DNA from: Megalonaias nervosa
Lineage: Eukaryota; Mollusca; Bivalvia; Unionida; Unionidae
Assembly (NCBI GenBank): GCA_016617855.1
Contig: JAECUM010004299.1
Coordinates: 1-64,000 of the forward strand
Direction: 5' to 3'
Length of the DNA stretch: 64,000 nt
Part shown: piece after piece, positions 55,201 to 64,000 of the stretch
Layout of the letters: the number at the start of each line of letters is the position of its first letter
Numbering within the stretch: the stretch's first letter is position 1
Translations under genes and position numbers: made by a program
The notes under the pieces: generated by a model
What the model saw: the letters and a program-made list of their open reading frames with translations, nothing else
Told to the model about the DNA's origin: nothing
Database searches by the model: none

Positions 55201-58200
55201 TTGAGTACCAGACGAAACAGAAGTGCAAACGATAGACACACATTAATCTTTTGACCAGCATGTAAGACAATCAGAGATTTAACGACGATTCCGTGATAAT
55301 GTTAGAAGTGGAGAACTTCCACTTGCAGAGGAATGATTATTTACCGAAGGTGAGGAAAGAAACTAAGGAACATGGAAATGCTGTAGAAATTGCCAATGGA
55401 AGATAGAACGTATGAAATTAGACTTTGAAATTTATGTTATACAGATTGAAGATTTTAAAAAATCCTCTTGCAAACAAGTGGGGTTGATGGGAACCGAAGA
55501 AAAAGTCTGTGTTATATGAACAGTTCAAACATATCCAACTTGAACGATCTCAAATAGTTGGACATGAACAGATTTGAATAGAAGTATTAGAGGAGCAATT
55601 AGAAACATTAGTTTTAAAGTAAGAGAGAAATTGCCGTCAGGTGACAGGTTGATACGATTGATGAGCGAAGAAAAAATTATGACAAAGACAAATTTTTTAC
55701 GAAGATACAACGACTATATCAACAGTTGTTTTGTCCATAACAAATTTGTAAATAAATATATTAGTCCCTACTGTCACAACCCCTCCGTCTTTCTAGCTCT
55801 TTCTACTCCAGACCTCCAATTACTCCAGGTGAATCATATTTGGACATAATTAATAAGGTTGGAAAATATACCTGATTACTTGTTTGGTTTACCCAAAAGA
55901 GAGCATCAGTATTACCTGAAATGGATGAAAGTGGGATAGGATGGTTATTCAAGAGTGCTTGACAAGTTGTTTCGGCAATTCTTTGTTCTTTACGTTGTGT
56001 TTCATGTCCTGGCATTCGTAGGTTTTGAGTCAAAGATGTGTAGCTTTGCAATGTAGTCGATGTATTTCTTGAAAGAATATAAACTATTTCAGAAGGAGAA
56101 CCATAACCACTTCCACAACCATGAGTGTTTATTTAATGATCAATGTTGGATTGTGGCGTTTCTAAATTAAACCTGCCCACACTTTGTGATTATTGTGTTT
56201 CTTCTGATAGAATTAGCAGATGTGCTATTCCCGAGTCATCTCTACAGTCCATTGTCTCTGCATAATTGCTGCTCACGTTGTCCTCCTGTCAACATTATTT
56301 TTTGTCTTTCTGCTACGAGTTATTTATCAACCTTTTGAATACTCTCTTATTTACATAAATATTGATGATAGGGATTAACCCCACTTTAAAAGGTCACTGG
56401 ATTTCAGTAAATTGTTGTTTTATCTAACTATATCTCACATACTATCAAGTTGCATGTGTATGTAACATAGTAACACAAATATACCTCCGGCAACAATCTA
56501 ATTTGACGTTTGAATCGGTATTCTACCATTCGAAATTTACGATGATGTTCTCAGAGAAAGCGTTATCAGATTCTTCTTTGTCGTAGAATTAACAGCGTCA
56601 ATAGCATTATAACACTCTGATACTGTCAATTCAGACTGCTAATAGCTGTTCTGTCCTTAGTACGCAAGATGTAGTTTACTAGTATTCTGATTCTATAATT
56701 TAAGTTTGAAATACCTTCATTTGTCAGGACATTGCTATATTGTAGAAAGAAGTCTGTCTAACCAACAGATCGTTCATTGTTTGACATATATTTCATCTCA
56801 TCAGCCGATTGTTCTTCAGTACCCAGCAACACCGGAGTATTGGTGTTCTGCAAACCGCTTACAACGCAAATACAACTATTGTTTATAAGTGGCTAACACA
56901 CTGTAAGCGTTAGTTTACAAACACAAATACATCCATTGTTTGTAAGCAGTTAACAGGACAGCTAATGTAGGTTCACCAGACATATTCGCGTACGATTTGA
57001 TGTTCTTCTGGTTATTATCTACCAAGTATTTACATTTGCCCTCAGTTTGTCTCCAGGCATGCCGTGGTGCAATTTAGACAATTCTTTAGTGAAAATTAAA
57101 TTGTTTTGAATCAATATTATTAGTCAATTTGAATGCATCATCATCAGGCCAAGTTATGTCGCATATCGAGACAGAAGTTTAACATTCAAACTTTACATGA
57201 AATATGCATATTTTTTCACCAATGCTTGAATTGTTTTCTCCATCAAATCACAGTACAACATTCGCCAGCATATGTTGCCGTCCAAATTACCTAGTTTTGC
57301 CAGTTCTGTAAGAATTCTACGTCATATTGTGATCTTTCAATTAATTCATCAATGGTGGATGTTAGAGTGTAGTTATCAAAACTGTTAATTAGTCTGTATC
57401 TGAAAAATGAATTTCGCTGTAGTATTTGCTTGTCTCATTAAATTAAGGTCCTATTTTTGACGTGACTAAGGTGAATTTAAGTAATTTAATGCGCAATGCT
57501 GCTTTATGGGACAATAGTAACGTGCTGTACTGTTTAGTGTTTCAAATCTGATGTTCATTATTTAATGTCAAGTCAATAATGAGAAACTTGAATTTCTGTC
57601 TGATAATTCATCAGTCATCTATTTACTGTTTTTTTTCCCCACACTCACATGCAACCATCTGATGATTTCGATCTCCAATCTGTCCATTTCCCCAATATTA
57701 TATCATATTAATCTCGCTTGTTTTACGCAATCTCGGCGTCTTTGGCAAATTCTATTTTGATTTTCCATTTCAGACTTTTCTTTGACGCATTTTGTTACAT
57801 TTCACAACTGTTGGTAGATTTGATTGTTTCGTTTATTTCAGCAGCTAAAAGTGTGAAACTTTTATCTTCAGTATCTGCTTATCCTCACACTATGAAACGT
57901 GTGATGGGTAAAGCTTCATTGTATGAAAACTCGTTGTAACTCAACCGAATTGACAAACGAAAATTGATAATTCATTGCGATCGAGGGTTTTATAAATGCA
58001 CTAAAATCGTTAAAAATGCATTGCTAATTGGTTGTTAGTGAGACTCAGTGTTTTGTTAATTAATTGTCAGTGTGAATCGTTGCTACATTTTTAAATACAG
58101 TTTCAGAGCAGTTTATATGTATTGATAATTCGATCAATATCTCTTTGATTTGCATTACTTTTAATTTTGTTTAAATTTAGGTAAACCAGCGTTATTTTTT

Positions 58201-58955
58201 AACGATGCATTTATTTTTCAACCTTTTTGTAACTTTATATTCTCCAATGTTGTGTCTTTTTTATGTGATATCATTTATTAGCACCACAAGACACTGTTCC
58301 CCCATCTTGCCCCTATGTGCGGGAGCCTATAGTTGGCAATATTTTCGCTGGTTACCAACTATTAAGCGATTTACGGCATTCACTCCATCTCACTTCTTCC
58401 TTTTGTTTTCTTAGTCTTCAAAATTGTTGTAACTTTTCATACTTCACCCTGTTTGTCATAATATATGTCTCACTGGTGAGACATACCTCAATATACTCTT
58501 CATTAAAATCTGTTTGTGAACTGCTGGTCAGTTAGTATGAACTTTACGACTTGTAACACTGGTCTACAGCCAAAATGCTTCCGAAATAAATGTAGTCAAA
58601 CGTTACTAATTCTGGATCACTGAGAACGAAAATTATGCAGAAAATTGTTGATTGGCTCCAGTTTTAAAGCTATTATACTGGGTCAGAATATATTACCCTT
58701 GACTTGGCAATGGCGGAGGATAAGAGTGTTATAAAGAGAAGAGATCTCAGTTTAAACCAGAAATGACTCAAGTACATCTTTGACTGGATCTATGAATAAA
58801 TCTATGACTGGGATTGGACAGTACTTGCTTTTTAGGCAAAACAATGAATGATGCAGTCTGAAGCTGTACTGTGTTATATATGATATGAATTGCATCACGT
58901 TATTCCTAGAAATCATGGATGATGCAATCCTATGTTTACATCACTCTGCTCAACA
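55201..58955. other. No recognisable gene
   Basis: Frames of up to 93 codons occur but none resembles a known protein. A loose duplication near 56851 and 56920 shares AAATACA and TTGTTTATAAG-type words. AT-rich. Confidence 0.5.
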
Positions 58956-58956
58956 A

Positions 58957-58957
58957 A

Positions 58958-59005
<48 letters not shown>

Positions 59006-60650
59006 CTCTTAACCTAAGAAATCATTGGGGCACCACAGTTGACTTTACAACCAATTCTCTATCTATCTTACCCTGTTCTCTACTGCCCTTTGAGAATCTC
59101 CTTAATGTTGTCTTTCCACCTCTTTTTCTGTCTGCCTCTTCTTCTGTACCCTCGTACTGTGCCTCCCAAGATTGAATTTGCCAGTCCACATGATCTTGAG
59201 AAATGTCCGTACCACTTCAGTTGTGCGCCTTTTTACAGTGGCCAAGAGGTCTTCATAGGATCCGATGGCTCGTTGGATCCTGTTGTGGACTTCTTCGTTG
59301 GTTACATGGTCAATGTATGAGATGCCCAAGATCTTACGGTAGCATCTCATTTCGAAGGTTTGAATCATTCTTTGTAGATCTGATGTGAGCGTCCATGTTT
59401 CACAAGCACACAGAAAGATGGATATGACAATCGAGCGCATCAGCCTTATTTTGGAACCAAAAGCAATGTTGATATCTTTCTATATTGGTCTCAACCTTGT
59501 TATTGCTGCTGTTGTCTGAGCAATCCTGCAAAGTAGTTCTGGTTTGGAGCCATCATCTGTGATAGTTGATCCTAAATACTTGAAGCTTGTGACTCTTTCC
59601 TGCTTTTGTCCACTGACCTTTATTTCTGCACTGATGCCATTGGTGTCGTTTGTCATCAGTTTGGATTTTCGGCGCTAATCTCCATACCGTATGCTGTGGA
59701 TGTTGTGTCGAGGAGCTCAACCAAGTCAGCCAGTTCTTTTTAATCTCCTGCTAAACCATCAATATCATCTGCGAAGCGAAGGTTGGTGATTGTTCTTCCT
59801 CCGATGCTGACAGAGCCCTTGTGGTCATGCAAGGCATCTTGCATGATCCTTTCCAGGAAAATGTTGACGAATGTAGGTGACAGTATACATCCCTGTCTGA
59901 CTCCAACTGTTGTTCAAAACCAATTTCCTCTGCTGCCATTGATGAGGACAGCACTGGTGGCTTTGTCATAGAGGTGCTCAACAACCTGCACCAGGTTAGA
60001 ACTGATGTTTTACTTCCTCATAGTTGCCCATAAGGTTGCATGCCACACCCTATCAAAGGCCTTTTTGAAATCTATAAAGACGTGGTATAGATTCTGCTGA
60101 TGCTGAAGGAATTTCTCGCAAAGGAGTCTGAGATTGAAGATTTGTTCTGTCGTGCTCCTTCCTGCTCGGAATCCTGTCTGCTCTTCAGCAATAATTTTCT
60201 CTGCTTGAGGCTTTAGTCTGTTGAGAATTATCTTCAGCATGATTTTGCTTTTGTGACTGAGCAAACGGATGGTTCTGTAGTTTTGGCATAGCTGTAGGTT
60301 TCCTTCCTTGGAGAGCACGATGACCAAGTATTGAGTCCATGTGGTGGGCCATTCTCCTGTCTGCCATATCTTGTTGCAGTTTGTTGTTAGGACTGTGACT
60401 ATCTCTTCTCCACCTGTTTGAATGAGCTCTGCTGGTATGTTGTCAGTACCGGCTGACTTTCCTTTCTTTAGTGACCTAACTGCAATTTCTCCTTCTTCAC
60501 GAAGAATGGGGTTGTCATCAATTTCTTCTGCCTGAGGGCAATTTAGTACTGCTGGATCTCCTTGGGTCTTATGATTGTACAATTCTGAGCAGTATTCTGT
60601 CCATCGCTTGAGGATCTCTTGATCTTCTGTGAGACATTTACCTGATTTGT
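58957..60650 (-). mobile_element. Second LINE copy, inverted twin of 52966-54810
   Basis: On the minus strand it carries the same RT and C-terminal segments, the same FADD and a (GAT)n tail seen as (CAT)n at 58960-59001. The TGA (59914-59916) and TAA (59740-59742) stops and the frame change occur at positions matching the first copy. Its 5' truncation point is slightly inside that of the first copy. The two copies lie 4.1 kb apart in opposite orientation. Confidence 0.85.
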
Positions 60651-60659
60651 CTTAGATGG

Positions 60660-61590
60660 TGCAGATTGTTTCATTAGTTCATCGATGACGGGTCTTAAAA
60701 CTATTTTGCTGCATAATGGCAATGCTTTGCCATCAATTCCAGTTGGTCATGCAGTCCATATGAAGGAAACCTATGAAAACATGAAACAACGTTTGAGGTA
60801 CATACACTAACATCGGTGACAGCTTTGTGGCGATTTGAAAGTTCTTTAGCTCTTTTGCCTGGTCCTCAGACTGGATACACAAAGTACAGCTATTTTCTCT
60901 GCGAATGGGATAGTCGTGCGAGATATTCCCACTACGTCAAGAGAGATTGACCACTCCGACAGTCATTAGAGCCTGGGACAAAAAATGTTCAATATTCACC
61001 ACTTGTTGAAAAAGGAAGATTTTGTTATCACCCTTGCTCATCATGCTGGGTCTGATGAAGAATTTTTTCAAAGCCATGGACAAAACACATCCATCTTTCT
61101 CGTACCTCCGTGGAAAATATCTAAGGTTAAGTGAAGCTCAGATAAAGGAAGGTGTCTTTGTTGGTCCTCAGATGCGTGAACTTCTTCGAGATGATGAATT
61201 TGACTGTCCATTGCATGGCAAGGAAATGACTGCATGAAAAGCCTTCCAGTTAGTGGAAACAACTATTCCGGGAAACATCAAGGCAGAGAACTACAGGGAG
61301 TTGGTGGAAAACCTCCTCCAGTCATGCAAAGCCTTGGTTGCAACATGCCACTAAATATACATATTTGGCACTCTCATCTAGATTTTTTTCCACCTAACTG
61401 CGGAGCAGTGAGCGACGAGCACGGCGAGAGATTTCACCAGGACATTGCAACAATGGAGAAACGCTATCTGGGCAGTGGAGCCCATCAATGCTTTCGGACT
61501 ATTGCTGGACTGTGACAGGAGATGCTCTATTTAATGAATACAAGATACAAGCCAAGAAACACCGAGTAGACACTAAATAAGGACTAAACT
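60660..61590 (+). pseudogene. Broken gene of a widespread metazoan orphan family
   Basis: Frames with stops between them read FLCEWDSRARYSHYVKRD (about 60890-60945), LGLMKNFFKAMDK then LRLSEAQIKEGVFVGPQMREL (about 61040-61185) and SDEHGERFHQDIATMEKRY (about 61410-61465). This order of segments is known from uncharacterised, multicopy animal proteins often taken to be transposon-derived. No clear function or family name. Confidence 0.5.
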
Positions 61591-64000
61591 ATGTACCTAC
61601 TCATACATAATAGTTTTTGCCTTTTCGTAATAATGTTTATTCATATAACCCTTTACTGTTTTTCTTAAAGTGTTACTTAAACAGGACAGGTGAAATATTA
61701 TCATGTAAAGCAACCATAAACACATGAAAAGACTTAGGTTTACAATTGATGATTAAAACTCTACTATATACACAATATACAGGCGTAAACTGTAAAAACT
61801 TAAATGTCTTGGAAACAATAACCAATCAGTTGTATTAATTGTCATATTTGAATTCAGTACATCAAAATCCATAATAAATAGCACATTTTATCTCTGAATC
61901 AAACGACTTCTAAACTGTTGTTGACCAGTGTAATTTCCCCTGTAAAGTTTGGAAGTAGCCCAATAAAATTCGTTTTGCAATTTCAAATTCTGACCGTTCC
62001 ATCAATTTTGAATTTTGAAGTTTCATGTTTATCAGTTGTAATTATAACCTGATAGATCGATCGATACTTCTAATATGTTTCATTTTACCTCGCTTGCTTC
62101 AACTACAGTCACAATGGGTAAGGATTGCTATTTTATCCCTCAATAAGCTTTGCAAAGACTTCAACCCATTGTCTGGTTTCTTTACGTACATTATACTTCC
62201 TCACTATAGTCCTTGGAGTTTTGTTAACCCCTTCTGCTCTGGTTGGTTTAATTTGTGATTGCATGCGTCAGTTGCGGTGGATGATGTTGTGAGGATCTAT
62301 GCTAGTTTTTTTTTTTTTTTCCCCACAATCATCTGAATGTTCTGAAGGGCAAAATCAAAATATACTTTTTGTTCCCTTTAAATTGACCTTTATTACGGAA
62401 ACGCATTGTTAGTATAGAAAATATCTCCGGATACAAACGCATATTTTGACACTATTTGTTATCTCACTTTCGTATATATTTAAATTAAATGGAGACAAGA
62501 TAACACTAAAGAAGATAATGAATAATAATGTGTCCATTCTCCTCAAATACGGATATATTTTAAGCCAAAGAAAAAACGTACAGCTCTTTCCATTGTAGCT
62601 TTTTAAGATGTACATTAGATAAATTGTATATTAACTTGGGCTTTTATGTCAGTCATTAATAGTTATTAAAGCAAAATGCAGAAAGACCTATTCAGATAAG
62701 AAAAGTCAAACAGACACTGTTAATCATTGGATGAAAATGTAGCTCATATGTTGATCCATTACAAAAAACACCCGAAAGACATTGTTGCTTATTCTGTGAA
62801 TGCTCAGCCGATAGGCTTACCCAGTGTGATTTAAACTTATGTGTATATACTATTGATTCAGATGGAGCTTTGTATCGGCCGTATTGTGAAGCTCGAAACT
62901 GAGAGCTCCAGGTAAGCCTCAACAGCTTATCACAGCGTATCTGTTAAAACTGACCAGTTTCACAGACGTCGCGAATCCTAATTGACATGGTGTGAAAACA
63001 TGATGCACACTTAGGTTGCGACATTGCACAAAAATTGAAGAAGGGTTTCCATAAAAATCACCATTTTTGCGTTTCACATCCAGGAAAATACAATTACAAT
63101 ACACTGCTTTTCTTCATCAATGTGTCCATTTTCTGTCTAATTATAAAAGGGAACAAAACAATGCTAACGGTACAAGTCCAAAAATGTATTTGTTGGAATA
63201 GTTGTTTCAGTCTTATTTAAACTAGTGATTTCTACTGTTTCATCTTTTGTGGCCCGTGAAACGGCTGATGCGAATTGAAGGTTAATATTTATCAGATTGC
63301 ATTTTTGAAAACGAAAAAGACATTGCATAATACTGTAAATATCTAATGCCTAATGCTGACTAAAACAGACAAAAACACTACGAAAACAATAATAAAAAAG
63401 AAAAAACTAGTTAATTCTTTGTCAACAAGCAGATTGTGTTCACCTCCGATTTTAACCTTTGTGTAATTATTTGGCCAAGTACTTTTATTATCAAAAGTAA
63501 TAGAATGAGTCAAATCGTGCATGCTAGCCTACGCGCCTTGTGTTTTAAGAAACATTCAAGGGTATTATTGGAATATGCATACAAAATATACATCGCAATT
63601 GTGATATACTGTTATTCGCTTGATCTTGACTGAGGTGATAGTCACTATAATATCTGAAGTAATGAAGCCTAATACATATATTATTGCAGATCATCAGAAT
63701 TGAAATTATGCTTCTTGAATCCTATTTGTGGTGATTTTGCAACTTTGGGTTTTATCGTACCTTTCCTATCAAGGGTTTATTGATGCGTGGAAATAAAATT
63801 GGCAGGCAGCAAAAGGCTCGTTTACCGAAGTATAATTCAAATCCAGTCCACGGACTCTTGTTAATGCAATACAATCGCGTTCGTCCACAGAATCCAATCT
63901 CTTAAATGAGAAAATAAATCTGATATCGCACTGGTAAAGTCAGAGGCTGATAATAGTAGATACGAGTTATATACTAATGTGGAGAAACAATATATCTTAC
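61591..64000. other. No recognisable gene
   Basis: AT-rich sequence with short frames only. A poly-T run is near 62308-62321. Confidence 0.5.

Noticed and set aside
55574..55849. 91-codon frame after the older Polinton
   Set aside because: No match to any later Polinton gene of the younger copy and no supporting promoter.

Overview
The window is AT-rich animal nuclear DNA with few recognisable host genes. Microsatellites, SINE-like sequences, a foldback transposon, non-LTR and LTR retrotransposons and two Polinton/Maverick (adintovirus-like) elements account for nearly everything recognisable. The SINE-like sequences at about 39.9 and 40.4 kb, and a Ty3/gypsy element with integrase ahead of reverse transcriptase, suggest a mollusc (bivalve or gastropod). 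That host call is an inference and was not tested. No host exon could be identified with confidence.

Layout. 1-7.5 kb: no gene seen. 7.6-11.9 kb: a 3.2-kb foldback palindrome whose two arms carry the same small ORF, flanked by a direct repeat and a degenerate tandem array. 11.99-28.99 kb: a 17-kb Polinton whose inverted termini are about 45-bp minisatellite arrays. On the + strand it carries, in order, the C-terminal stub of a family-B DNA polymerase, a two-BIR IAP-like gene, two F-box-like paralogues, small membrane proteins, the packaging ATPase, a basic core protein, two tandem pX-like peptides, two conserved structural genes, a chromodomain integrase, a membrane protein, the minor capsid (penton-like) protein, a pVI-like protein, the double jelly-roll major capsid, a Cys-rich small protein, an adenain-like protease and two coiled-coil proteins. 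30.0-32.1 kb: diverged repeats of about 300 bp. 32.5-33.5 kb: LINE endonuclease remnant. 36.6-37.8 kb: gypsy RT/RNase H remnant. 42.0-42.8 kb: minisatellite. 44.0-55.2 kb: a second, older Polinton in the same orientation, split by a gypsy element (46.6-50.85 kb) and a LINE (52.97-54.81 kb). 58.96-60.65 kb: a near-identical inverted twin of that LINE. 60.66-61.6 kb: a broken gene of a family not named here. The rest holds nothing recognisable.

How the parts relate. The younger Polinton keeps a capsid, packaging, maturation and integration gene set, but most of these genes carry stops or frameshifts. The minor capsid, the protease and several accessory genes remain open. Its polymerase is deleted except for the C-terminal stub next to the left terminus; the older copy holds the N-terminal half, so the family once had the full gene. 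TATAAAA boxes precede many genes, often lying inside the end of the gene upstream. The two right-end genes each finish with a histone-mRNA-like stem-loop followed by a purine-rich element, which is the most unusual signal in the window.
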